Shown here piece after piece: positions 8,497 through 17,201 of a DNA stretch of 64,000 nt. How positions within the stretch are numbered: the stretch's first letter is position 1; each line of letters starts with the position of its first letter. This DNA is from an uncultured Algibacter sp. (lineage in GTDB: Bacteria > Bacteroidota > Bacteroidia > Flavobacteriales > Flavobacteriaceae), in assembly GCA_947499935.1 (NCBI GenBank), contig CANMQH010000019.1, forward strand, positions 1 to 64,000, written 5' to 3'. The position numbers were made by a program, and so were the translations under genes. The notes beneath the pieces were generated by a model, which worked only from the letters and a program-made list of their open reading frames with translations, ran no database searches and was not told the DNA's origin.

Positions 8497-9093
8497 TTAC
8501 AGCATCAAATCATTTGCAAAAGTCTCTATTTCACCTTTCATACTTTGTAAGTAATCAATATCATCAAAGCCATTAAGCATGTTATCCTTCTTGTAACTAT
8601 TAATATCAAAAGTATCTTGTTCTCCTGTTGATAAGATTGTAATTGTTTGCTTTTCTAAATTTACTTCTATCTCAGTATTTGAGTTGTCGTAAATCGCGCT
8701 AAATATTTTTTCAGAAAACTCAGCACTAACTTGAACAGGTAGTACGCCTACATTTAAACAGTTATTTCTAAATATATCGGCAAAAAAACTAGATACAACA
8801 CAACGAAAACCATAATCGTAAACTGCCCAAGCAGCATGTTCTCTTGACGAGCCAGAACCAAAATTCTTGCCGCCTACTAAAATTTTTCCACTGTATATTG
8901 GGTTGTTTAATACAAAGCTTTCTTTTGGTGTATTGTCAACATTATATCTCCAATCTCTAAATAAATTATCTCCAAAGCCTTTACGCTCTGTTGCCTTTAA
9001 AAAACGTGCAGGTATTATTTGATCTGTATCTACATTCTCTAGCGGCAAAGGCACCGCTGTACTTTTTAGTATATTAAATTTATCGTAAGCCAT
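8497..9093 (-). CDS. leuD: 3-isopropylmalate dehydratase small subunit LeuD
   Basis: 198 aa, standard length. It is the swivelling-domain subunit that pairs with LeuC to isomerise 2- to 3-isopropylmalate. The characteristic GGKNFGSGSSREHAAWAV loop and the N-terminal LENVDTDQIIPARFLK are present. It lies between leuC (106-bp gap) and leuA (2-bp gap). The leuC-leuD gap contains a short AT-rich direct repeat of TTGTTATCAGTT. Confidence 0.96.
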   Translation of the reverse strand: MAYDKFNILKSTAVPLPLENVDTDQIIPARFLKATERKGFGDNLFRDWRYNVDNTPKESFVLNNPIYSGKILVGGKNFGSGSSREHAAWAVYDYGFRCVVSSFFADIFRNNCLNVGVLPVQVSAEFSEKIFSAIYDNSNTEIEVNLEKQTITILSTGEQDTFDINSYKKDNMLNGFDDIDYLQSMKGEIETFANDLML

Positions 9094-9199
9094 AATTTTT
9101 GTTATCAGTTTTTTGTTATCAGTTATTTAGTGTTCATTTTAAAAATTAAAATGATATGATTGTAAATATGTTTTAATACCAACAATCACTTACCAAAAA

Positions 9200-10594
9200 C
9201 TATAATAATTCTCTTGGATCAGTTACTACACCTGTTACTGCAGCTGCTGCTGCAACTAGCGGACTAGCAAGTAAGGTTCTAGAACCAGGACCTTGACGAC
9301 CTTCAAAATTTCTGTTAGATGTACTTACTGCATATTTACCAGCAGGTATTTTATCATCATTCATAGCCAAACATGCAGAGCATCCTGGTTGTCTTAATGT
9401 AAAACCAGCTTCGTGAATAATATCTAGAATACCTTCTTCTTTTATTAAAGCTTCTACCTCATGAGAACCTGGAACTAACCAAGCTGTAACATTATCGGCT
9501 TTCTTTTTACCTTTTACAATAGATGCAAATGCTCTAAAGTCTTCAATTCTACCATTAGTACAACTTCCTAAGAACACATAATCTATTTTTTTACCAATCA
9601 TCGAATCATTTTCAGAATACCCCATGTACTCCAAAGATTTCTTATACGTAGCTACACCACCTTCAACAGCTTCAGCATTAGGTATATTATTTGAAATACC
9701 CATACCCATACCAGGATTGGTACCATAAGTAATCATTGGTTCTATATCGCTAGCACTAAAGTTAAGTTCTTTATCAAATGTAGCTCCTGCATCGGTTTTT
9801 AGAGTTTTCCAATGTGCAACAGCTTTATCCCATTCTGCTCCTTTTAACGATAACGGTTTATCTTTTAAATAGGTAAAGGTTGTTTCATCTGGAGCAATCA
9901 TACCGCCTCTAGCACCCATTTCTATAGATAAGTTACAAACCGTCATACGGCCTTCCATAGTCATATTTTCAAACACATCGCCTGCATATTCTACAAAATA
10001 CCCTGTAGCACCCGAGGTTGATAATTTAGAAATTATATATAACGCCACATCTTTTGGAGTAACACCTTTACCTAATTGCCCATTTACATTAATACGCATT
10101 TTTTTAGGTTTAGGCTGCATAATGCATTGTGTAGACAGTACCATTTCTACTTCCGATGTACCAATACCAAAGGCAATGGCTCCAAAAGCACCATGTGTAG
10201 ATGTATGCGAATCTCCACAAACTATAGTTGCCCCAGGAAATGTGATTCCATTTTCTGGTCCAACAACATGTACGATACCGTTTTTTTGATGTCCTAATCC
10301 CCAATGGCTTATTCCATACTCATTTGAGTTATCTTCTAAAGCTTTAAGCTGATTTGCCGAAAGAGGATCTTCTACTGGTAAATGCTGGTTTAGTGTAGGT
10401 GTGTTATGATCTGCTGTAGCAAATGTGCGTTCTGGATACAGCACTTTTAAACCACGACTTTTTAAACCTAGAAAAGCAACAGGACTTGTAACTTCGTGTA
10501 TAAAATGACGGTCTATAAAAAAAACATCTGGACCGCCTTCAATCTTTCTTACAACATGCGAATCCCAAACTTTATCAAACAATGTATTACTCAT
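9200..10594 (-). CDS. leuC: 3-isopropylmalate dehydratase large subunit LeuC
   Basis: 464 aa aconitase-family subunit carrying the [4Fe-4S] cluster. The cluster ligands are visible in FLGSCTNGR and in [23 protein letters not shown] and GSRTLLASP are also typical. It is the first gene of the leu operon, and the sequence upstream carries a promoter-like element and a terminator-like hairpin (10617-10656). Its partner is LeuD, the next gene. Confidence 0.97.
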   Translation of the reverse strand: MSNTLFDKVWDSHVVRKIEGGPDVFFIDRHFIHEVTSPVAFLGLKSRGLKVLYPERTFATADHNTPTLNQHLPVEDPLSANQLKALEDNSNEYGISHWGLGHQKNGIVHVVGPENGITFPGATIVCGDSHTSTHGAFGAIAFGIGTSEVEMVLSTQCIMQPKPKKMRINVNGQLGKGVTPKDVALYIISKLSTSGATGYFVEYAGDVFENMTMEGRMTVCNLSIEMGARGGMIAPDETTFTYLKDKPLSLKGAEWDKAVAHWKTLKTDAGATFDKELNFSASDIEPMITYGTNPGMGMGISNNIPNAEAVEGGVATYKKSLEYMGYSENDSMIGKKIDYVFLGSCTNGRIEDFRAFASIVKGKKKADNVTAWLVPGSHEVEALIKEEGILDIIHEAGFTLRQPGCSACLAMNDDKIPAGKYAVSTSNRNFEGRQGPGSRTLLASPLVAAAAAVTGVVTDPRELL

Positions 10595-10616
10595 ATAATA
10601 TTTAAGTTTTGTATTT

Positions 10617-10656
10617 AAAAAAACTAAATAGCATTAGCGTAAAGCAATGTATTTAG
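10617..10656 (-). terminator. Terminator-like hairpin in the leuC leader (possible attenuator)
   Basis: In transcript sense (minus strand), CTAAATA, CATT and GC pair with GC, AATG and TATTTAG with single-base bulges around a 5-nt loop. Seven T residues (10617-10623) follow directly, and the ATG of leuC lies about 20 bp further on. It lies downstream of the predicted leuC -7 element. It could attenuate leu transcription, or end read-through from the DUF72 gene 170 bp upstream. Pairing was checked by eye only. Confidence 0.5.
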
Positions 10657-10668
10657 TAGTCGAGTCTG

Positions 10669-10676
10669 CAAATTTA
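10669..10676 (-). promoter_or_regulatory. Predicted -7 element of the leu operon promoter
   Basis: The minus strand reads TAAATTTG, matching TAnnTTTG. TTG occurs on the same strand about 22 bp upstream (near 10699-10701), close to the usual spacing. Transcription would begin around 10660, just ahead of the hairpin. Confidence 0.45.
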
Positions 10677-10824
10677 AAAAAATATCGGTCTTATTGCACA
10701 AATTTGAAAAAGTAAGATACTTTAATTGAGAAATTTTCACAAAATAACTACATAGGATCCTGTTAATTGAATTTATTGCAACAAATTGAGCATATTGGTT
10801 ATAATATTAAAATATCTCATTTAT

Positions 10825-11712
10825 CTAGAACAATAATTGTTGCGAAGCCTCATTTGGTATCGTTAAAGAGCAGCCTAACTTTTGGTTTAGCTTCTTAATA
10901 AAATATGCCGATAATAATGGGGATTCTTTTTCTATATTTTGGTGAATAAAAAAGTCTATTTCTTTAACACCCTGATCTTGCCATATTTTTAATCGATCTA
11001 CCCAATCATCTAAACGTGTATAATCACTTTTATGATTTGCACCAACATAACGTACAAAAGCTGTTGCATTCGTTAAACGCATATGTAGCATGTCGCGTCT
11101 ACCAGCTGTATCTACTATAATATTAGAAATATTATTAATCTCCAAAAGTTGATATAAATCTTCTGAAACGGAAGCATCAGCAAACCAATTGGCGTGCCTA
11201 AACTCTACGGCTAAAGGTATTTCTTTAGGCCAATTTTCTATAAAACTTACAACTCTATCAAAATCTTTAGGCGTAAAATTATTATTCATTTGCAAGAAAA
11301 CAGTGCCTAGTTTTTCTTTTAAGTTTGAAGCATTAATTAGGTAATTATTGACGATATCTTTTGTATTATGCAAACGTTTCCAATGACTAATTTCTTGATT
11401 TAATTTTGGGAAAAATTTAAACCCTTTTGGAGTTTTATCATACCATTTAGCAAATTGTTCTGCAGGAAAGATTCTATAAAACGTAGCATTCATTTCTATA
11501 CTATTAAACTGTGACGCATAGTATACAAGCTCATCTTTTATGCCTTTAGGATAAAAACCTTTTAAATCTGCTCTGTTCCATTTTGCACACCCAACAAAAA
11601 CATCTGCAACATTATCGTCTTTCACTTTATTAAGCACTTTAGCTGTCTGCGGATGGTCTTGCGGTAATGTAAAATCTATATCTTCTGGATTATTGACGCT
11701 GCCAAATTTCAT
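10825..11712 (-). CDS. DUF72 (YecE-like) family protein
   Basis: 295 aa. DUF72 proteins have a TIM-barrel-like fold and no established biochemical role. Family hallmarks are FVGCAKWNRADLKGFYP near residue 40, YASQFNSIEMNATFYR, WYDKTPKGFKFFPKLN, FLQMNNNF and AVEFRHANWF. It is on the same strand as the leu operon but 230 bp away with an intervening promoter-like element, so it is probably separate. Confidence 0.88.
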   Translation of the reverse strand: MKFGSVNNPEDIDFTLPQDHPQTAKVLNKVKDDNVADVFVGCAKWNRADLKGFYPKGIKDELVYYASQFNSIEMNATFYRIFPAEQFAKWYDKTPKGFKFFPKLNQEISHWKRLHNTKDIVNNYLINASNLKEKLGTVFLQMNNNFTPKDFDRVVSFIENWPKEIPLAVEFRHANWFADASVSEDLYQLLEINNISNIIVDTAGRRDMLHMRLTNATAFVRYVGANHKSDYTRLDDWVDRLKIWQDQGVKEIDFFIHQNIEKESPLLSAYFIKKLNQKLGCSLTIPNEASQQLLF

Positions 11713-11827
11713 TTTATTTTTTTATAAAGTTAAAAATCATTTTGTTAATAAACTCGTGAATAATTAAATACCTTAAAAGTAATACAAATGGTATAATCCT
11801 GTAATTTTATAAAAAAATTGATAGACC

Positions 11828-12244
11828 ATGAATACAAGACAATATCATCTTAAAAGTATACGTCCTGAGATTTTAAACACAACCATTCATGACTCTATGA
11901 GTGGCGATGAGCGTTTTCAAAATCTAGTGTTACGACCTATCATAAAATTTCAAAATGATTTATTAATTGCTGTTTTTAAAAATTATATAACTAAATACAA
12001 GTCTGTGTTCTTCGATTTATCATTAGAAAAACGTTTGGAATACATAGAAAATGCCCTTCAAAAAGACACAAAACTTCGCAATGCTGTTAAAGGCATGATT
12101 ATCGGTCATTTTACTGTTGAAGAGTATCAAATTTATATAGAAAATTCTTCTGCTTTAAACAAACGTATGATGAATCTTGTAAAACAACGCTTAATTAGCC
12201 ATATTCAATTATTTGATAAACCTGAGCTTTTAACTGCGGTTTAA
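11828..12244 (+). CDS. Conserved flavobacterial protein of unknown function
   Basis: 138 aa, soluble, basic and predicted largely helical, with no signal peptide. Distinctive segments are RDxMS-like IHDSMSGDERFQNLVLRP, FFDLSLEKRLEYIENAL and GMIIGHFTVEEYQIY. Similar proteins are common in Flavobacteriaceae and are sometimes labelled glyoxalase, but I see no vicinal-oxygen-chelate motif. It is monocistronic and divergent from DUF72. Confidence 0.7.
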   Translation: MNTRQYHLKSIRPEILNTTIHDSMSGDERFQNLVLRPIIKFQNDLLIAVFKNYITKYKSVFFDLSLEKRLEYIENALQKDTKLRNAVKGMIIGHFTVEEYQIYIENSSALNKRMMNLVKQRLISHIQLFDKPELLTAV

Positions 12245-12459
12245 GGGTTTTTAATCAAATTTTTTTTCTGGGTTTATTTTCGTGCTTTTGAAACTTAAAT
12301 ATAAGCATGCAAAAAAAAAAAAAAAAATCAATTCTATCACCTCTCCATTTATTTAAATATAAAGAAGCTATTATGACACAGATTGCAATAAAAATTAGGT
12401 AAGAGTATCTAATCGTAACGAAAAAAAACTTAAGAATATAACACCAAAAATATAAAAAG

Positions 12460-13173
12460 CTATTTACTATTCTCTATAGTTTTTAGCCATTCTTCTTGAG
12501 AGAGAGCAATATATTTTTTCACCATTCCGTATGGGTCTTCACCACCTTCAAAATAGGCTTGTATTTTTTGCATAGGGATGGTATCACTTAAATGCTCTGG
12601 CACTTGGTATGTATGGTTTCCATGAAAATCGTGACATTGGATACATGTGTTCCATGCTTTTTTGGCTATTAATTGTACATGTGAGATATCTAAGGGATCG
12701 TTTTCTACTTTTAAATCTTGATGACAGTTCATACAATAATTAATGTTTTCTACAGAAACACGTTCTTCATGATGCTCACTATGGCAAGTAATACAGGTTG
12801 TTGCATCAATATGTTTTATGGCATCTTTAAATCTCGGTTCAGAAAAACGATATGTTGGATGCCTGTCGTTAGGCCTATCATGACATTGTAAACAGTTATT
12901 TACGGTAACATCTTGTGTACCAAAATCTACACTTTCATCCCTAGCGCCAAACGCATGAGAGATATTGGACTGTACTTGCTGCATTAAATTACCCTTAGCA
13001 TCAGCATGACATGCAAAGCAGGACAACTCGTTGTGCCCTGTATTCATGGGGCTAATAGACACATATCCCTCTGTAGCATCTAGAGTCAAAATGTAGAATA
13101 GAGAGACACCAAGTACCAAGCCTATAATACCTCCTAAAAATTGTCTTTTGCGTAATGGACTTACCTTAAACAT
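12460..13173 (-). CDS. Membrane-anchored pentaheme cytochrome c
   Basis: 237 aa. One N-terminal transmembrane anchor (residues about 11-30), then a periplasmic domain with five CXXCH motifs: C52-H56, C94-H98, C127-H131, C147-H151 and C177-H181. Additional histidines (HHEER, HGNH, ISHAF) could be distal ligands. The layout recalls NapC/NrfH and cytochrome c3-type electron carriers. It is the last gene of a minus-strand set with a b-type membrane protein and an NAD(P)H/2Fe-2S reductase 11 bp upstream, so it probably accepts electrons that cross the membrane. The terminal acceptor is unknown. Confidence 0.88.
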   Translation of the reverse strand: MFKVSPLRKRQFLGGIIGLVLGVSLFYILTLDATEGYVSISPMNTGHNELSCFACHADAKGNLMQQVQSNISHAFGARDESVDFGTQDVTVNNCLQCHDRPNDRHPTYRFSEPRFKDAIKHIDATTCITCHSEHHEERVSVENINYCMNCHQDLKVENDPLDISHVQLIAKKAWNTCIQCHDFHGNHTYQVPEHLSDTIPMQKIQAYFEGGEDPYGMVKKYIALSQEEWLKTIENSK

Positions 13174-13184
13174 ACTTATTGTAA

Positions 13185-14213
13185 TTAAATTTCTATAACT
13201 ACTTTTTCACTAACAGGGTAAGTGATACAGGTAAGAATATTACCACTTTCTACTTCTTCGTCTGATAAAAGATGTCCTTCAATCATATTTACTTCTCCTT
13301 CTACACATGTTCCTCTACAAGTGGAACACATACCAGATCTACAAGAATATGGAATAACAATATTATCAGACATCGCCTGATTTAATATAGATTTATCGCC
13401 TCTAACTTTTAGATTATAGCTTTTACCTTGATATTTTAGAGTAACATCACTCAATAAATTCTTACCAGCAACTTTTACTGCAGGGCTTTTAAAGACTTCA
13501 ATTTTTATTTTATCACGAGTAATACCATTATCACCAAGAACTTCTTTAATTTTTTCCATGTAACCAAATGGTCCACATATCATGTATACATGGTTTTCAT
13601 AAGCAATATTGTATTTAGTCATAACACAATCTATTAACGCTTTTGTAGCTAACCCTGAATTGTAATTCTCTTTGGAAGTTTTATTAGCAGAAATAATATG
13701 TTCTACATTAAAGTTACCTGGATATGCTTTTTCTAACGTCTTGATTTCTTCATGAAAAATAATAGATCCCATAGTTTGGTTGGCATAAATCAATAATACT
13801 TTTGAGTTAGGTTCCTCGGTTAAAACGGACTTAGCTATTGAAAACATAGGTGTTACACCACTACCTGCAGCGAACAGCACATATTGTTTTTGCGCCTTAG
13901 ATTCTGGTATTACATAAAAAGATCCTGCAGCAGCATCTACATTAAGTTTGTCTCCAATTTTAAGATTATCATGTAAATAATTTGATACTAATCCTTTTTC
14001 TACTCGCTTTATAGTTACTTTTAAATCACTATCTGTATATGGGTTACTACTAAAGGAGTAGGCACGTTTGTGAATTTCTCCATCTATAGATACATTAAGT
14101 GTTAGAAACTGACCTGGTTTATATTTCATCTTTTTAAAAAGATTACCGTTCTTAAAGCAAATACTTACTGTATTATCAGTTTCCTTAATGATATCTTTAA
14201 TTAACAACTTCAT
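13185..14213 (-). CDS. Ferredoxin-NAD(P) reductase-type protein with C-terminal 2Fe-2S domain
   Basis: 342 aa. Residues 1-100 are an FAD-binding domain (KRAYSFSS at 49-56). Residues about 105-235 bind NAD(P)H (LFAAGSGVTPMFSIAK, MICGPFGYMEKIKE). Residues about 255-342 are a plant-type ferredoxin domain with cluster cysteines C291, C296, C299 and C329. The architecture matches PaaE and the hybrid-cluster-protein reductase Hcr. No signal peptide, so it acts in the cytoplasm. It lies 6 bp from the b-type membrane protein and in the same operon as a single-domain globin, so it could reduce the globin, the membrane cytochrome, or both. Confidence 0.88.
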   Translation of the reverse strand: MKLLIKDIIKETDNTVSICFKNGNLFKKMKYKPGQFLTLNVSIDGEIHKRAYSFSSNPYTDSDLKVTIKRVEKGLVSNYLHDNLKIGDKLNVDAAAGSFYVIPESKAQKQYVLFAAGSGVTPMFSIAKSVLTEEPNSKVLLIYANQTMGSIIFHEEIKTLEKAYPGNFNVEHIISANKTSKENYNSGLATKALIDCVMTKYNIAYENHVYMICGPFGYMEKIKEVLGDNGITRDKIKIEVFKSPAVKVAGKNLLSDVTLKYQGKSYNLKVRGDKSILNQAMSDNIVIPYSCRSGMCSTCRGTCVEGEVNMIEGHLLSDEEVESGNILTCITYPVSEKVVIEI

Positions 14214-14219
14214 AAGTTT

Positions 14220-14702
14220 CTATTTATAATAAAACACAATAACAATGTGAAACAACATTAAAATGGTAACAACTATAGATGCTGCAACATGAGTAATCAT
14301 CCATCCTTTAAATAAAACATCACTATTATTTTTTATAACATCTAAATTTAAATATCCAAGCAAAGTATTTGCAAAAAATATGTACGATAGTAACACTAAA
14401 TAACCATAACCTAAATTCATACTATGAATGTAGAAAAGCACAGGGCTTATTGCACCTACCCATTTGTGAATGGTTTGCATTTTCATAGCGTGTTTTTTCC
14501 ACTTCTTAACAGTTCTTGTTAATGAAAGCAACCATTGAAACACTATAAACAATGCTAAGCCTAAACCAGACCAACGTTTATATATCTCTACTTGTTGAAG
14601 CTCGAACAACCAATACCATTCTAGGCTAAAAAAAAACTGCAAAAAGAATGCGAGAAGTAATATAAGCCCTATTAAAGTTGATTTATTATTATTAATAACC
14701 AT
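14220..14702 (-). CDS. Small cytochrome b-like (ferric-reductase-type) membrane protein
   Basis: 160 aa with about four to five transmembrane helices. Histidines sit at helix ends and in pairs compatible with b-heme ligation: KKHAMKMQTIHKWVG, YIHSMNLGYG, MITHVAAS and LFHIVIVF. The pattern resembles the core of ferric-reductase-like transmembrane and b561-type proteins, though the protein is short. Adjacent genes encode a cytoplasmic NAD(P)H reductase and a periplasmic multiheme cytochrome, so transmembrane electron transfer is the natural inference. Confidence 0.7.
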   Translation of the reverse strand: MVINNNKSTLIGLILLLAFFLQFFFSLEWYWLFELQQVEIYKRWSGLGLALFIVFQWLLSLTRTVKKWKKHAMKMQTIHKWVGAISPVLFYIHSMNLGYGYLVLLSYIFFANTLLGYLNLDVIKNNSDVLFKGWMITHVAASIVVTILMLFHIVIVFYYK

Positions 14703-14795
14703 AATATTGCATTAGTTGGTTAATTAAAAACAATTGTAAACTGCCCAAAACCGATGAAAGCATTGAGCAGCATTACAATCTTAACACTAAACAGA

Positions 14796-15608
14796 TTATT
14801 TTGCAGCAACTAAGTGCTTCATAGTTTCGTAAGACGACAGTTTTCTCACACTATCCAAAAACACTTCTGCTGTTGGTAGATATTTACCCTCAGCTGGCCA
14901 CTTATCTCCTATTTCTGGCTTTTCACTTTCTTTAAAAGCCTCAATTTCATCTAAATACGCCATGTAGGTATCTACTGTGCCTTTTGCATAAGAATTTAAT
15001 ACGGCAACGGTTTCTTTATATGTTAATGAATCTTTAGGATATTGCCATGTTGTAGCTCCCATAACATCTCCAAGTTTCCAATCTGATTTAGATGTTTGTG
15101 GATGTTCATTATGGCAAGTTACACAAGCTCCTGCACTTGCCAAATCCACAAACATAGCGGTGTGTAATTTTTGATCGTCATCATAAAAAAATTGTGGTTT
15201 TTGGTCTTCTTTGATTTTTTTAAACAAATCAGCTTGTTTGCCTTCAAACTTATTTGCAGCATTTACCGGAAAATCAGATCCTAAATACAAGCCCAATGGC
15301 ACAGGACTCTTTCTTATGCTTGTTGCAACACCACGTAAAAACAATGCTGGAAGTGGACCTGCTTCAACATCATCTTTTCTCCAATCTTCGTCAAACTTCA
15401 TCCCTTGCTTTTTACCTCCACCAACAATGGCTTTAGTGTATAATGTTCTGGTAACATCATTCTCTTTAGCCACCATTTCCAATACTTCTTCAACGGCAAA
15501 TACTTTCTTTCCTCCTGCTGCTGCAGTTTTCTCTTCTGGAACCCCTCCGCATGAATACAATATGCAAATACTTAAAACGGGTACTATTATTTTGGTAATT
15601 GTCTTCAT
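14796..15608 (-). CDS. DUF3365 (Tll0287-like) heme-binding lipoprotein
   Basis: 270 aa. Lipoprotein signal with Cys20 (SICILYSCGG). The middle has the DUF3365/Tll0287-like sensor-type fold signature (ALFLRGVATSIRKSPVPLGLYLGSD), and a single CXXCH (C162-VT-C165-H166) provides a c-type heme site. It is periplasmic or outer-membrane facing. Tll0287-like heme domains are thought to act in redox or gas sensing or in electron transfer. It lies 18 bp after the globin gene in the same operon. Confidence 0.82.
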   Translation of the reverse strand: MKTITKIIVPVLSICILYSCGGVPEEKTAAAGGKKVFAVEEVLEMVAKENDVTRTLYTKAIVGGGKKQGMKFDEDWRKDDVEAGPLPALFLRGVATSIRKSPVPLGLYLGSDFPVNAANKFEGKQADLFKKIKEDQKPQFFYDDDQKLHTAMFVDLASAGACVTCHNEHPQTSKSDWKLGDVMGATTWQYPKDSLTYKETVAVLNSYAKGTVDTYMAYLDEIEAFKESEKPEIGDKWPAEGKYLPTAEVFLDSVRKLSSYETMKHLVAAK

Positions 15609-15626
15609 AGCTAAATGTTTTTATGG

Positions 15627-16040
15627 TTAATACGATGCTTTAATCATAACATCAGCCATTGTTCCGTAAACATCTGTCCATGCATTTTTAACATCTACAG
15701 TAAATTCGTTTCCTAAACCAGCTTCTAACGTTCCTAATAATGCCGCTCCTACAGTATCATAATGAGATGGCTCAACCTTATAATCTACATGACGTTTTCC
15801 TAAACCTTCTAAAACCGGAATAAGCGCCTCTATATTGCTTAATCCAGCAACGGCTGCTCCTAGCATAGTCATCAATTTATTACCTTGAGATTTCATTGCT
15901 TCTTTATCACTCGGAAACAACGGTTTTAATTGTGGATCTAATTCAAATAATTTTGAATAAAATATTTCTGCAGCCTGTGGTGCTATTGGTTTAACTTTTT
16001 CAAATGACTCTTGCACAAGAGTAACTATTTTTGTTTCCAT
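15627..16040 (-). CDS. Single-domain globin (flavohemoglobin-like)
   Basis: 137 aa. Proximal histidine is His93 in SHYDTVGAALLG, the equivalent of the Vitreoscilla hemoglobin region HYPIVGQELL. Candidate distal-pocket residues are Tyr28 (B10) and Gln52 (E7), a set seen in NO-dioxygenating flavohemoglobins. No FAD/NAD domain is fused; a stand-alone reductase is encoded three genes downstream. Likely role: binding O2 or NO, for NO detoxification or microaerobic respiration. It is the first gene of the redox operon, and a perfect palindrome lies 33 bp before its start codon. Confidence 0.9.
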   Translation of the reverse strand: METKIVTLVQESFEKVKPIAPQAAEIFYSKLFELDPQLKPLFPSDKEAMKSQGNKLMTMLGAAVAGLSNIEALIPVLEGLGKRHVDYKVEPSHYDTVGAALLGTLEAGLGNEFTVDVKNAWTDVYGTMADVMIKASY

Positions 16041-16073
16041 AATTTATTACATTTTGATTTGTTTACTTAAAAA

Positions 16074-16091
16074 ATAAGTATTAATACTTAT
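16074..16091 (-). promoter_or_regulatory. 18-bp perfect palindrome upstream of the globin operon (candidate FNR-type operator)
   Basis: ATAAGTATTAATACTTAT is a perfect palindrome with the core TAAGTA-N4-TACTTA. The same 16-bp core pattern lies before the adjacent Crp/Fnr-family gene (17005-17020). A TAnnTTTG-like element (TACATTTG, minus strand, 16105-16098) is just upstream, which would place the palindrome near the transcription start. Regulator assignment is inferred from proximity and from half-site spacing typical of the Crp/Fnr family. Confidence 0.6.
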
Positions 16092-16231
16092 ATATAACAA
16101 ATGTAAAATGTTGCCTATTAAATAATCATGGAATAAAACAGTCAAAAACAATCTTTTATATCATGTTAAAAACTGACAAAACGCAGGTAATTATTAGAAT
16201 AAAAAAATAGAGATGTTGGTAAATAGCTAAA

Positions 16232-16975
16232 TTAGCTATCAAGAAAGTAATTATGATCATTAATTTCTTTTTTGAGAAGTTGAATACTAATAATACTTAT
16301 TTTCTTTCCTTGAGCAGAAATAAGTTTTTCTTTTTTTAAGGCAGAAAAGACTCGAATCACTTGTTCTTCGGTAGTACCAGCATAATCTGCATATTCTTTC
16401 CTACTAAGAGGTAAATTGATATAACCACGGAGGTCTCCAAATTTACGATGTATATATAATAATGTGTCAATAACACGCTCACGAACCGTCATTTGCGAAA
16501 TGGATTTTACCTTGTTTTCACTACGGTTTAATTCATTAGCATAAAACAGCATCATATCATAAGTAAATCGAGGATTATTAAGTAATTCTTTCTGCAAATT
16601 TTCTTTTGAAAAATAACATAATATGGAGTCTTGTAATGCTATAGCTCCTATGGAATAATACTCTTCTGTACCAAAACCACGATGTCCAATAATTTCACCC
16701 TCCTTAGCAAAACGTACAATTTGTTCACGACCATTAATACCTGTTCTAAACACTTTTACTGTTCCGCTTTTTATAAAAAACAAACCATTTACAGGAGCGC
16801 CTTCCATAATAAATTGCTGTCCTTTTTTACATCGTAGTGTATTTTTCTGTTCAATAAATTTTGTATCCAAAAGTACTTGCAAATTATTCCTTATGATACA
16901 CCTTTCATTAGTACATGATACACAGGACATGTCAGTCATAGATTTGTGTTTAGAAAATGTGTTTGTAACAGCCAC
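16232..16975 (-). CDS. Crp/Fnr-family regulator with FNR-like cysteine set
   Basis: 247 aa from a GTG start; an ATG at 16939 (residue 13) is equally possible. Residues about 40-150 are a cyclic-nucleotide-type beta roll and about 165-235 a winged helix with recognition segment GTTEEQVIRVFSAL. Counted from GTG, cysteines C18, C21, C26 and C120 correspond in spacing to the [4Fe-4S] ligands of E. coli FNR (C20, C23, C29, C122); C49 is extra. This supports oxygen or NO sensing. The recognition helix keeps the Glu and Arg of FNR but has Ile in place of Ser212. Divergent from the Moco operon and next to the globin operon. Confidence 0.88.
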   Translation of the reverse strand: MAVTNTFSKHKSMTDMSCVSCTNERCIIRNNLQVLLDTKFIEQKNTLRCKKGQQFIMEGAPVNGLFFIKSGTVKVFRTGINGREQIVRFAKEGEIIGHRGFGTEEYYSIGAIALQDSILCYFSKENLQKELLNNPRFTYDMMLFYANELNRSENKVKSISQMTVRERVIDTLLYIHRKFGDLRGYINLPLSRKEYADYAGTTEEQVIRVFSALKKEKLISAQGKKISIISIQLLKKEINDHNYFLDS

Positions 16976-17004
16976 AGGAATAATTCTACATATTTTATCA
17001 AAAA

Positions 17005-17020
17005 TAAGTAATACTACTTA
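17005..17020. promoter_or_regulatory. TAAGTA-N4-TACTTA dyad upstream of the Fnr-like gene
   Basis: TAAGTA (17005-17010) and TACTTA (17015-17020) flank ATAC, the same half-sites and spacing as the palindrome before the globin gene. It abuts a minus-strand TATTTTTG element (17006-16999), as for negative autoregulation. Outside it, TTTATCAAAA (16994-17003) and TTTTGATAAA (17031-17040) form a perfect 10-bp inverted repeat. Confidence 0.55.
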
Positions 17021-17146
17021 GTTATTATGATTTTGATAAATTTTTAGGAGTTTAATAAAATATGGAAGCTGAAATTAGATATTCTAATTTTTAACATCTA
17101 AAAACTGTGTGATTTTCATAAATTTTAATATTACTATTGTACTTAA

Positions 17147-17177
17147 ATTAATAACCAAAGTCAAATCGTTATATTTG
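17147..17177 (+). promoter_or_regulatory. Promoter of the molybdenum cofactor operon
   Basis: TTG at 17147-17149, a 20-bp spacer and TATATTTG at 17170-17177 match the Bacteroidota housekeeping consensus. The moeA ATG follows 25 bp after the -7 element. A TAAC-N4-GTTA dyad (17186-17197) lies in the short leader. Confidence 0.65.
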
Positions 17178-17201
17178 CAAAAACATAACGCATGTTAACT
17201 T

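Noticed and set aside
12311-12327. 17-nt poly-A tract as a functional element
   Set aside because: No hairpin or gene at either side that it would serve; probably neutral homopolymer expansion.
17186-17197. TAAC-N4-GTTA dyad in the moeA leader as a Crp/Fnr site
   Set aside because: Half-sites are only 4 bp, differ from both operator types found here, and lie downstream of the expected transcription start. Kept only as a note.
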